30,045 nucleotides of DNA from CAYTZH01 sp964442285. Its GTDB lineage: Bacteria; Myxococcota_A; UBA9160; JAFDET01. Under the pieces are notes generated by a model. That model was not told the DNA's origin. It saw nothing but the letters and a program-made list of their open reading frames with translations, and searched no databases. Of this stretch, positions 7,710 to 15,237 are shown in pieces (within the stretch, counting starts at the first letter, position 1; the number at the start of each line of letters is the position of its first letter). The position numbers and the translations under genes were made by a program. The stretch is from positions 1-30,045 of the forward strand of contig CAYTZH010000050.1 in the NCBI GenBank assembly GCA_964442285.1, in the 5' to 3' direction.

Positions 7710-8509
7710 ACGCCGGCCGTCACCCGGTGCTCGGCGTCCGGGTGAGCGGCGTGGACTACGACGCGACCGTGGAGGCCGTGGTCCGGGCCGCCGAGGCGGG
7801 CCGCCCCCTGGCGGTGTCGGCCCTGGCCGTCCACGGGGTGGTGAGCGGCGCGCGCGATCCCGTCCACGCGCGGCGCCTGAACGGGCTGGACCTCGTGGTT
7901 CCCGACGGCCAGCCGGTGCGCTGGGCCCTGCGCTGGCTCCACGGCGTGCGCCTGCCGGACCGGGTCTACGGTCCGGAGCTCACCCTGCGCGTGGCCGCGG
8001 CCTTCGCCGAGCGCGAGCTGCCCCTCTACCTCTACGGCAGCACCGCGCCGGTGCTCGCCGCCCTGGCCGAGCGCCTGCAGGCGGGCTCTCCCCGGCTGCG
8101 GATCGCCGGTCGCGAGCCCTCGAAGTTCCGCCGGGAGAGTGCCGAGGAGCGGCGCGCGGTGGTGGCGCGCATCCGGGCCTCGGGGGCGCGGGGCGTGCTG
8201 GTCGGTCTGGGCTGTCCGCGTCAGGAGACCTGGGTCTTCGAGAACCGCAGCGCGCTGCCCATGCCGCTGCTGGCGGTCGGGGCCGCCTTCGACTTCCACG
8301 CCGGCCGCCTGCCCCAGGCCCCGGTCTGGCTGCAGCGGGCCGGGCTCGAGTGGGTCTTCCGCCTGGCCTGCGAGCCGCGTCGGCTCTGGCGGCGCTACGC
8401 CACCACCAACCCGCGGTTCGCGCTGGGCGTGCTGCTGCAGGGCGCGGGCCTGCGTCGCTTCGAGCCGGTCCTCCCCGACGGCAGCGAGCCCCTGGAGCTG
8501 CCGGGATGA
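7703..8509 (+). CDS. Glycosyltransferase, WecG/TagA/CpsF family (GT26)
   Basis: The product has 268 residues and the family landmarks in order: VSALAVHGVV near residue 40, the conserved LVVPDGQPVRWALRWLHG with the Asp-Gly pair near 68-69, DRVYGPEL, and GLGCPRQETWVFEN (GxGxPxQE) near 170, followed by VGAAFDFHAGRLPQAP. GT26 enzymes (WecG, TagA) transfer a sugar from a UDP donor to an undecaprenyl-diphosphate-linked first sugar on the cytoplasmic face. The ATG at 7703 lies in the second copy of the 29-bp repeat. The stop overlaps the start of the next gene as ATGA. With the downstream phosphotransferase it likely makes the first disaccharide of the lipid-linked glycan; this pairing is inferred. 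Confidence 0.92.
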   Translation: MIDAGRHPVLGVRVSGVDYDATVEAVVRAAEAGRPLAVSALAVHGVVSGARDPVHARRLNGLDLVVPDGQPVRWALRWLHGVRLPDRVYGPELTLRVAAAFAERELPLYLYGSTAPVLAALAERLQAGSPRLRIAGREPSKFRRESAEERRAVVARIRASGARGVLVGLGCPRQETWVFENRSALPMPLLAVGAAFDFHAGRLPQAPVWLQRAGLEWVFRLACEPRRLWRRYATTNPRFALGVLLQGAGLRRFEPVLPDGSEPLELPG

Positions 8510-9891
8510 GGCGCGACGGCCTCTCCTCCCTCGGCCGGCTGCACCTCTACACGGACCTGGTGCTGGTGTCGGGCGCCTGGCTCGGCGCCCACGCCACCCG
8601 CCGTGCCTTCGACTCGCTCTTCGGGTACGCGATCAATCCCCTCGACGTCTACCTGATGGCGCTCCCCGCCGTGGTCGCGGCCTGGGTGGGCTCGTGCTGG
8701 GCCTTCGGTCTCTACCGCCGCGCGCGCCTCCGCTCGGCGGGCAGCGAGCTCGGCGACCTCTCCCGGGGCGTGCTGCTGGGCCTGCTGGTGGTGAGCAGCA
8801 TCGGCTACTTCTTCCGCGAGCTCTCGTTCGGCCGCGCCGTGGTGCTGCTGACCGCGGCGTACAGCGCGATGCTCCAGGCGGGCAGTCGCCTGCTCTTCGC
8901 CTCCCTCGAGGACCGGATGCGGGCGACCGGCCGCCTCGACGTTCCGGCCCTCATCCTCGGCGCGGGGACCACGGGCATCCGCCTGCTCCAGAAGATCCAG
9001 GACCACCCGGAGGTGGGCTACCGGGTCGTCGGCTTCCTGGACGACGACCCGAGCCTGCGGGAGACCAAGGTGGCCGGGTGTCCGGTGCTCGGCCCGATCG
9101 AGGCCCTCCGCGAGACGATCGAGCGCCACGGCGTGCGCGAGGTCTTCGTCGCGGCGCCCGGCATGGGCCACACCGAGATGCTCGGCTTCGTGCTCGCCTG
9201 CGAGGATCTCGACGTCCACTTCCGCGTCGTGACGAACCTCTTCGAGGTGCTGACCGCCGGAACCCAGGTGGACCTGGTGGACGACCTGCCCCTGGTCGCC
9301 CTCGGCGCGCCGCGGGTCGGTGCCTTCTACGAGCCGGCGAAACGCCTGGTCGACGTGGCGGGCGCCGTCCTGGGGCTGCTGCTGCTGGCCCCGCTGCTCG
9401 TCGGGTGCGCCCTCCGGATCCGGCGCGACTCCCCCGGCCCGGTCCTCTTCGTCCAGGAGCGGATCGGGCGCGGCGGGCGGCCCTTCGCCATGTGGAAGTT
9501 CCGCACCATGGTCTGCGACACCGAGGCCTACGCCGTCGCGCCCAGCGAGCGGGACGACCCGCGCATCACCCGCTTCGGGCGCTGGCTGCGGCGGACCAGC
9601 ATCGACGAGCTGCCCCAGCTCTGGAACGTCCTCCGCGGCGAGATGTCCCTGGTCGGGCCCCGCCCCGAGATGCGCTTCATCGTCGACGGCTACGACGAGT
9701 GGCAGCGCCGGCGCCTCACGGTGAAGCCGGGCATCACCGGCCTGTGGCAGATCCTCGGGCGCAAGGACCTGCCCATGCACCGCAACCTCCAGTACGACTT
9801 CTACTACATCCGCAACCGGTCCCTGGGGCTGGACCTGTGGCTGCTGCTCCGCACCGTCGGGGTCGTGCTCTCGCGCCGGGGCGCCTACTAG
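8506..9891 (+). CDS. Polyprenyl-phosphate glycosylphosphotransferase (WbaP/WcaJ type)
   Basis: The product has 461 residues. It has about four membrane helices in residues 10-130, a nucleotide-binding-like domain around 145-260 with ALILGAGTTGIRLLQ, and a fifth membrane helix next to AKRLVDVAGAVLGLLLLAP. The C-terminal bacterial sugar transferase domain has MWKFRTM, the DELPQLWNVLRGEMSLVGPR signature, and VKPGITGLWQILGR. These enzymes transfer a sugar-1-phosphate to undecaprenyl phosphate, the first step of O-antigen or exopolysaccharide synthesis. The ATG at 8506 overlaps the upstream stop (ATGA), so it is translated with the WecG-like enzyme. It ends the plus-strand operon and meets the minus-strand M20 peptidase 8 bases later. 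Confidence 0.95.
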   Translation: MRRDGLSSLGRLHLYTDLVLVSGAWLGAHATRRAFDSLFGYAINPLDVYLMALPAVVAAWVGSCWAFGLYRRARLRSAGSELGDLSRGVLLGLLVVSSIGYFFRELSFGRAVVLLTAAYSAMLQAGSRLLFASLEDRMRATGRLDVPALILGAGTTGIRLLQKIQDHPEVGYRVVGFLDDDPSLRETKVAGCPVLGPIEALRETIERHGVREVFVAAPGMGHTEMLGFVLACEDLDVHFRVVTNLFEVLTAGTQVDLVDDLPLVALGAPRVGAFYEPAKRLVDVAGAVLGLLLLAPLLVGCALRIRRDSPGPVLFVQERIGRGGRPFAMWKFRTMVCDTEAYAVAPSERDDPRITRFGRWLRRTSIDELPQLWNVLRGEMSLVGPRPEMRFIVDGYDEWQRRRLTVKPGITGLWQILGRKDLPMHRNLQYDFYYIRNRSLGLDLWLLLRTVGVVLSRRGAY

Positions 9892-9899
9892 CGGCTGGG

Positions 9900-11429
9900 T
9901 CAGGTGCGGCGGTCGAGGGCCTCGAGGATGCGGATCAGGGTCCGGACCCCGCGCTCGAGGTTCTCGATCGAGATGCGCTCGTTGGGCCCGTGGATGCCGC
10001 GGGTCTCGGCCGGCGGGAGCCAGCGCGGGACGAAGCCGTAGGCCACGATGCCGAGGTCGCGGAAGTAGTGGGCGTCGGTGAAGCCGGCGATCACCCGCGG
10101 CACCACGGCGGCGCCCGGATCCACCTCCAGGGCCACCGCGCGGATGGCGTCGAAGAGCGGCGTCTCCACCGGCGCGCTGCGCGAGGGGAACGCCAGGATC
10201 GGTCGGATCTCCAGGCCGGGGTCGGCGACGGCCGCCCGCACCTGGTCCGCGAAGACGTCGCAGCGCTCCCCGGGCAGGAGTCGGGCGTCGAGGTGGGCGC
10301 GGGCCTCCGCCGCCAGGATGTTCGTGCGCGCGCTGCCCTCCAGCACGGTGATGGTCACCGTGTTGCGCACGAGCGCGGAGAGGCCGCGGTTGGCGAGGAA
10401 GCGACCGCGGAAGGCGGGGTCGCCCAGGGCGAGGGCGAGGTCTCGGTAGCCCTCGCGGTCCTCCGGCGCTGCATGGGGCGCGAGGAAGCGGAACATCCGC
10501 GCCACCTCGGGGATCACGCGCACCTCCGTCTCCAGCCGGCGCACGCGCTCGAGGGCCGCCACCAGCCGCGGCACGGCGGCGTCCCGGGGCGGCGAGGAGC
10601 TGTGTCCCGGGGTGCCCCGGGCCACCAGCTCGAGCCAGCAGGGGCTCTTCTCGGCGATGGAGACGCCCCAGATCGACGGTCGCTCGCCCTGGGAGACCAG
10701 GATGCCGCCACCCTCGGTCAGCAGGTACTCGGCGTCGCGGAGGAGGTCGGGACGGGCCGAGGTGAGCCAGCCGGCTCCGGCGCGGCCGCCCGACTCCTCG
10801 TCGGGGGTGGCCAGGAATATCACGTCGCGCTCGAGGCCGCGCTCCCGTCGCGCCAGCTCCACGGCCGTCAGCAGATGGACCACGCCGACGCCCTTGGCAT
10901 CGAGGGCCCCCCGGCCTACCACGTAGCCGCCGCCCACGACGCCCTCGAAGGGCGCGATGGCCCACTCGTCCCGATCGGCCGGCACCACATCGAGGTGGGA
11001 CAGGAGGACGATCGGCCGCTTGCTGCCGGTGCCGGGCACGCGCGCCCAGACCAGCGCCCGCCGCGCCCCGGAGCCGTTGGCCGGGGTCGGGACCACTTTG
11101 ACCTCGAGGTCGGCCCGCCGCGCGACGTCGGCGAAGAGCTCGGCCAGGTCGCGCTCGTTCCCGGGCGGGTTGACCGTTTGGATGCGGATGGCCCGCGAGA
11201 GCAGGGCCGCGGCGGCGGGGGCCAGCCCCTGGTCGAGGTCCACGGGCTCGTCGCCGAAGGGCCACCAGTCCGCCGAGGCGGCGCCCAGCGGGCAGAGCAG
11301 CATCAGGCCCGCGGTCAGCAGAAGAGTCCGCAGCCTGCGAGGTTCGCGCGTCAGTGTGACTCCGGGGCTGCGGCCGGTCCGAGCCTTGGTCCCCGCGGGG
11401 TCATGCCCTCGAGGCGCCGGTTCATGCAC
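9900..11429 (-). CDS. Exported M20-family zinc peptidase/amidohydrolase (PM20D1/carboxypeptidase S-like)
   Basis: The catalytic domain has the M20 metal-site motifs: LLSHLDVVPA with the His ligand, VGRGALDAKG with the bridging Asp, TPDEESGG with the paired Glu, and a late GIHGPNERI His. A dimerisation domain insertion starts at RGTPGHSSSPP. An Ala-rich signal peptide, LLLTAGLMLLCPLGAASA, precedes DWWPFG, so the enzyme is probably periplasmic or lipoprotein-like at the membrane. The start is uncertain. The GTG at 11429 is the nearest canonical in-frame start but leaves about 25 odd residues before the signal peptide. A CTG at 11354, with GGAG six bases upstream, would give a normal signal peptide of about 29 residues. 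The family hydrolyses N-acyl amino acids or peptides; the substrate is unknown. Confidence 0.88.
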   Translation of the reverse strand: MHEPAPRGHDPAGTKARTGRSPGVTLTREPRRLRTLLLTAGLMLLCPLGAASADWWPFGDEPVDLDQGLAPAAAALLSRAIRIQTVNPPGNERDLAELFADVARRADLEVKVVPTPANGSGARRALVWARVPGTGSKRPIVLLSHLDVVPADRDEWAIAPFEGVVGGGYVVGRGALDAKGVGVVHLLTAVELARRERGLERDVIFLATPDEESGGRAGAGWLTSARPDLLRDAEYLLTEGGGILVSQGERPSIWGVSIAEKSPCWLELVARGTPGHSSSPPRDAAVPRLVAALERVRRLETEVRVIPEVARMFRFLAPHAAPEDREGYRDLALALGDPAFRGRFLANRGLSALVRNTVTITVLEGSARTNILAAEARAHLDARLLPGERCDVFADQVRAAVADPGLEIRPILAFPSRSAPVETPLFDAIRAVALEVDPGAAVVPRVIAGFTDAHYFRDLGIVAYGFVPRWLPPAETRGIHGPNERISIENLERGVRTLIRILEALDRRT

Positions 11430-11762
11430 GGGGCCCGCATCGCCGATGAGCCTCGACGAGCCCACTCTGCCCGAGCGGGCCCACCGTGGGCAGGGTTCCG
11501 GGCGGGAGTTGCGGGCCGGTGCGCGGCCGTCGGCCCGCGGCCGACCATGCGGAGTTGCGTGCTCGAGTGCTAAGTATACGCGCCGATTCGCAGGTGGCAG
11601 GTGGCGGGCCGGCGACACGGGGCTGCCACCGTCCTGCGACCGAGGTGTCGACCTGGGATCGAAATCGCCTTAGCGTCACCGGCGGGCCGTCGCGGGACCC
11701 GCACCGTGCACGCAGGGGTCGTGGGACGTGGCACCGGAAGGCCGGGGTCGAAGGGGGGACGG
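11430..11762. other. Divergent intergenic region between the M20 and M23 peptidase genes
   Basis: This region of about 330 bases holds no gene I can support. Its reading frames are Arg/Pro/Gly-rich low-complexity shadows. It should carry the promoters of both peptidase genes. A short AT-richer patch lies at 11569-11580, and a small direct repeat of GGCAGGTGGC type lies at about 11592-11605. AAGGGGGGA at about 11755 serves as the ribosome binding site for the GTG at 11763. Confidence 0.5.
11573..11578 (-). promoter_or_regulatory. Possible -10 box for the M20 peptidase gene
   Basis: The minus strand reads TATACT, one base from the sigma-70 consensus, in an AT-richer patch that stands out in this GC-rich intergenic region. 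I see no good -35 box 16-18 bases upstream, so this is a weak call. It would give a 5' leader of about 140 bases to the GTG at 11429. Confidence 0.25.
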
Positions 11763-13172
11763 GTGAGCGCGAGCCGCCAGCACCATCGGAAGCACGACCT
11801 CTCCGCGCTCGTGGGCCGGGGCTCGACCTTCGTCGTGGTGATCGCGGTCCTCTTCGGTCTGCTCGCCGCCGGCCTGTGGGTGGCGCGCTCGACCGAGGCG
11901 CCCGCGCCGACGGCGTCGGCGTCCCCGGTGGTCGCGAGCACGCCTGCGCCTGCGCCTGCATCGTCCTCCGGCGACCCCATCCCGTTGTTCGACCCGCTGC
12001 CCGAGATCCCCTTCCGCCTGGCGCTGCCCGCGGGCCGCGATGCCCGCGTGCCCGAGGTCGCCAGCGGCGTCATCGAGAAGGGGGGATCGCTGGCCTCGGC
12101 CCTCGGCGCCCACGGGGTCTCGCCGTCCGCCGTCCACGCCATCGCGGAGCACATGCGGCCGGTGTTCGACTTCCGGCGCGCCCGCCCCGGCGACCGCTTC
12201 CGCCTGGTCCACGCCCAGGGTCGCGACGTGCTGGAGTTCGAGTACGCGACGGCCGACCGCTCCCTGTACCACCTCAGCCGGGAGGGCGACGGGTTCGTGG
12301 CCCTGCGCGTCGAGCCGGAGCGGGTCACCCGGACCGCGCGGATCGCCGGGATCGTGACCAGCTCCCTGTACGACGCCATCAAGGAGCTCGGCGAGTCGCC
12401 CGCCCTCGCCGGACAGTTCGCGGACATCCTGGCGTGGGACGTCGACTTCTCCCGCCACGTGCAGCCCGGCGACGAGTTCGCCGCCCTCTACGAGCGGATC
12501 TACCAGATCGACGAGCTCGGCGGCGAGCGCTACGAGGGCCCCGGAAGGATCCTGGCCGCGCGCTACGCCGGCCAGACCGGTGAGCACCGGGTCCTGTGGT
12601 TCGAGGATCCCGAGACCGGACGGGGCAGCTACTACCGCGATGACGGCAGCGCCGTCACCCGGGCCTTCCTCGCCGCGCCGCTGCGCTACTCGCGCATCAG
12701 CTCGCGCTACAGCAGCAGCCGGCGCCATCCCATCCTCAAGGTGACGCGCCCCCACCACGGCATCGACTACGCGGCACCCCGGGGCACACCCATCTTCGCC
12801 GTCGCCGACGGGGAGGTCATCTTCCGCGGCCGCGCCGGCGGGTTCGGCAACCTGGTCAAGATCCGCCATCCCAACGGCTACGTCTCCTACTACGCGCACA
12901 TGAGTCGCTTTGCGAGCGGTCTGAGGCTCGGGCAGTCCGTGCTGCAGAAGCAGGTGATCGGCTACGTCGGCTCCACCGGCCTCGCCACGGGGCCCCACGT
13001 CTGCTTCCGCGTCGCGAAGGACGGCCGCTTCGTCAATCCCACCAAGCTCAAGGTCCCCGCCGGCAAGCCCGTCCCGGACGCGCTCTGGCCGCGATTCCTC
13101 GAGGTGCGGGACGCCCTCCTGGCGGAGCTCGAGAACCGCACCCTCGTCGCGACGGAAGAGGCGGCCTCGTAG
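11763..13172 (+). CDS. Membrane-anchored M23 murein peptidase, OapA/Csd3/ShyA-like
   Basis: The product has 469 residues. A short basic cytoplasmic N-terminus is followed by one membrane helix at about residues 20-40 and a Pro/Ala/Ser-rich linker. Next comes a domain with FDFRRARPGDRFRLV and FSRHVQPGDEFAALYE, as in the N-terminal part of Csd3/ShyA peptidases. The C-terminal M23 domain has HHGIDYAAPRGTP (His331, Asp335), VSYYAHMS (His379) and GLATGPHVCFRV. In the last motif the usual HxH reads His412-Val-Cys414, so Cys takes the place of a zinc-ligand His. M23 enzymes cut peptide cross-links in peptidoglycan in the periplasm. The GTG at 11763 is chosen for the purine-rich ribosome binding site before it and the sensible membrane anchor. 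Confidence 0.9.
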   Translation: MSASRQHHRKHDLSALVGRGSTFVVVIAVLFGLLAAGLWVARSTEAPAPTASASPVVASTPAPAPASSSGDPIPLFDPLPEIPFRLALPAGRDARVPEVASGVIEKGGSLASALGAHGVSPSAVHAIAEHMRPVFDFRRARPGDRFRLVHAQGRDVLEFEYATADRSLYHLSREGDGFVALRVEPERVTRTARIAGIVTSSLYDAIKELGESPALAGQFADILAWDVDFSRHVQPGDEFAALYERIYQIDELGGERYEGPGRILAARYAGQTGEHRVLWFEDPETGRGSYYRDDGSAVTRAFLAAPLRYSRISSRYSSSRRHPILKVTRPHHGIDYAAPRGTPIFAVADGEVIFRGRAGGFGNLVKIRHPNGYVSYYAHMSRFASGLRLGQSVLQKQVIGYVGSTGLATGPHVCFRVAKDGRFVNPTKLKVPAGKPVPDALWPRFLEVRDALLAELENRTLVATEEAAS

Positions 13173-13182
13173 CAAGCCCGGA

Positions 13183-13218
13183 GGGCGCGCAGCGAGGCGC
13201 AGCCGCGTTTTCGCGCCC
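13183..13218. repeat. Inverted repeat after the M23 gene
   Basis: GGGCGCG at 13183-13189 is complementary to CGCGCCC at 13212-13218, separated by 22 bases that end in TTTT. It lies 10 bases after the M23 stop, so it could be a weak terminator or a regulatory hairpin. In DNA this GC-rich a chance repeat is possible. Confidence 0.25.
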
Positions 13219-13245
13219 CTGTCCGATGTGTCAACATCCCGCGCG

Positions 13246-13683
13246 ATGGCCGATCCCCAGCAGACGCTGCGCGCGCGGCTCGCGGATGCGGGCCGCCGCC
13301 TGGGCGAGCGCGAGGCCGCCCATCGCGGCGAGCTCGACGCGGCGCGCGGCCGCGCCGAGGATCTGCGCAGCTGGGTCGCCGGCGGGCTCGAGAGCTTCCA
13401 TGCCGCCGCCGCCGAGGTCGGTGCTCCCCATCTGCAGGTCGAGCTCGAGGCCGCCCGGATCGACGACAAGCACCTGCGCAGCGTGCAGTTCGGGATCTCC
13501 CGAGGTCGCACCCGCGGCATCGTCACCGTGAAGAGCAAGGGCCAGGTGACCCTCGTCGGACCGTTCAAGAGCGGCGGGACCGAGGGCCCCTGCCAGAGCT
13601 TCCCGGTCGATGCCGATGAGGAGATCGCCCTCGCCCTGGGGGACTTCCTGGAGCGCTTCCTGGAGGAGGCCGCGACGCCGTGA
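13246..13683 (+). CDS. Small protein of unknown function with coiled-coil N-terminus
   Basis: The product has 145 residues from the ATG at 13246; an ATG at 13228 would add six. Residues 1-45 are rich in Ala, Arg and Glu with heptad-like spacing and probably form a helix or coiled coil. The rest alternates short strands, with VQFGISRGRTRGIVTVKSKG and VTLVGPFKSGGTEGPCQSFP, and ends in an acidic amphipathic helix. There is no signal peptide or membrane segment, and I recognise no family. Codon use matches the neighbours, which supports a real gene. It sits between an M23 peptidase and glutamate-cysteine ligase without overlap, so the context does not assign a role. Confidence 0.7.
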   Translation: MADPQQTLRARLADAGRRLGEREAAHRGELDAARGRAEDLRSWVAGGLESFHAAAAEVGAPHLQVELEAARIDDKHLRSVQFGISRGRTRGIVTVKSKGQVTLVGPFKSGGTEGPCQSFPVDADEEIALALGDFLERFLEEAATP

Positions 13684-13688
13684 GCGGC

Positions 13689-13725
13689 GGCGACTCCCCG
13701 CCGTGCCGCGCCCAGGGGCGTCGCC
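13689..13725. terminator. Candidate hairpin terminator
   Basis: Just after the TGA at 13681-13683, bases 13689-13699 pair with 13715-13725: a 6-bp GGCGAC/GTCGCC stem, one mismatch (T13695 against C13719) and a 4-bp CCCC/GGGG stem, with a 15-base loop. There is no T-run after it, so this may be a Rho-assisted or attenuating hairpin rather than a classical terminator. Confidence 0.35.
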
Positions 13726-13786
13726 GACGCAACGTGTCCGCCGGGCTCGGCATCGAAATCGCTGCGCCGCCCGCCGAGGTCGATCC

Positions 13787-15154
13787 GTGAGCCTGGACCG
13801 TCGCGACCCCCGCCTCGAGGCCCCCATCGAGTCGATCGACGACCTGATCGGCTACTTCCGCGCGGGCGAGAAGCCCGCCGAGCGCTGGCGCGTGGGCACC
13901 GAGCACGAGAAGATCGGGGTCTACGAGGAGGACCTGAGCCCGGTTCCCTACGAGGGAGAGCGCGGCATCGGGGCCCTGCTGGAGCGCCTGGCGGAGGTCG
14001 ACGCCTGGGAGCGGATCCGCGAGGGCGGCCAGACCATCGCGCTCGAGAAGGACGGCGTCTCCATCACCCTGGAGCCGGGCGGCCAGCTGGAGCTCTCCGG
14101 CGCGCCCCTCCGCTCTACCTTTGCCACCTGCGACGAGTTCAACACCCACCTGGCGCTCATGCGCGAAGTGTCGGCCGAGTTCGGGATCGTCTGGCTGGCG
14201 CTCGGCGCGAGTCCCTTCCACGGCGTCGAGGACGCGCCGCGCATGCCCCGGGTGCGCCACCAGATCATGCGGGAGTACCTGCCCACCCGCGGCTCGCTGG
14301 CCCTCGAGATGATGCACATCACCGGAACGGTCCAGGCCAACTTCGACTACGCCGACGAGCGGGACATGGCCGACAAGCTGCGCACCGCCATGGGCGTCAC
14401 GCCGGTGGTGTCGGCGATCTACGCCAACTCGAGTCTCTCCGGCGGCAAGGCCAACGGCTTCGCGTCGCGGCGACTCCACATCTGGCGACACACGGACCCC
14501 GACCGGACGGGCATGCTGCCCTTCGTCTTCGAGAACGGCCTGGGCTACGAGCCGTACGCCCGCTGGGCCCTCGACGTGCCCATGTTCTTCGTGGTGCGCG
14601 ACGGCCGCTACGCGCCCGCGGGCGGCATGACCTTCGGACGCTACGTGGCGGAGGGCATCGAGGGGCAGCGGGCGACCCTCGAGGACTTCGATCGCCACCT
14701 GACCACCCTCTTCCCCGAGGTGCGGCTCAAGCGCTATCTGGAGGTGCGCGGGGCCGACGCCGTCCCGCCGCGACTCACCTGCTCGCTCCCGGCGCTCTGG
14801 AAGGGCCTCCTCTACGATGAGCAGGCCCGCGCCGCGGCCTGGGAGCGGGTGGCGGATTGGAGCGTTGCGGAGCGCGAGGCGCTGCTCGACGACGTCGCCC
14901 GGCGCGGCCTGGCGGCGACCCTCCCCGGCGGCGAGCCGGTGCTCGCGCTGGCCCGGGAGCTGGTGGCCCAGGCGGACGCCGGCCTGCGGCGCCTGGGCCA
15001 GGGGGCGCGCGGTCGGGCCGACGAGTCGAGCTTCCTGGATCCCGTGCGCGAGCAGCTCGACGAGGGCTTGAGCCCCGGCGAGGTCGTCCGGCGGCACTGG
15101 GAGGACGACTGGGGCCGGTCTCCGCGTCGCTTGCTGGAGTACGCTCGGTACTGA
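13787..15154 (+). CDS. gshA: Glutamate-cysteine ligase, plant type (GCS2)
   Basis: The product has 455 residues, the normal length for the plant/alphaproteobacterial type. It joins glutamate and cysteine with ATP, the first step of glutathione synthesis, in the cytoplasm. Family motifs are RVGTEHEKIGVYEEDL near the N-terminus, EPGGQLELSGAPL, the long MMHITGTVQANFDYADE stretch, and SAIYANSSLSGGKANGFAS with RLHIWRHTDPDRTG. The GTG at 13787 is chosen because GAGG lies seven bases upstream and the first helix IESIDDLIGYFRAGEKP matches the family start. The partner gshB is not in this window. A glutaredoxin and a thioredoxin reductase lie downstream on the same strand, which fits a thiol-redox neighbourhood. 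Confidence 0.95.
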   Translation: MSLDRRDPRLEAPIESIDDLIGYFRAGEKPAERWRVGTEHEKIGVYEEDLSPVPYEGERGIGALLERLAEVDAWERIREGGQTIALEKDGVSITLEPGGQLELSGAPLRSTFATCDEFNTHLALMREVSAEFGIVWLALGASPFHGVEDAPRMPRVRHQIMREYLPTRGSLALEMMHITGTVQANFDYADERDMADKLRTAMGVTPVVSAIYANSSLSGGKANGFASRRLHIWRHTDPDRTGMLPFVFENGLGYEPYARWALDVPMFFVVRDGRYAPAGGMTFGRYVAEGIEGQRATLEDFDRHLTTLFPEVRLKRYLEVRGADAVPPRLTCSLPALWKGLLYDEQARAAAWERVADWSVAEREALLDDVARRGLAATLPGGEPVLALARELVAQADAGLRRLGQGARGRADESSFLDPVREQLDEGLSPGEVVRRHWEDDWGRSPRRLLEYARY

Positions 15155-15237
15155 TAACGTCTTGTCCCTGCGGGGAACACGCTCGCCCGGATGCGTCCCG
15201 GACACGTCCCCACGCGGAGCGATCGAGGAGATCTCCC

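Noticed and set aside
8395..11265. A minus-strand frame of about 950 codons
   Set aside because: It has low-complexity composition and overlaps well-supported genes on both strands in other frames.
8139..11573. A plus-strand frame of more than 1,100 codons across three genes
   Set aside because: Its sequence is an out-of-frame shadow of the WecG-like and phosphotransferase genes and antisense of the M20 gene, with no domain.
11940..11962. GCCTGC hexamer repeat in the M23 gene
   Set aside because: It simply codes the Pro/Ala linker after the membrane anchor, a common low-complexity spacer.
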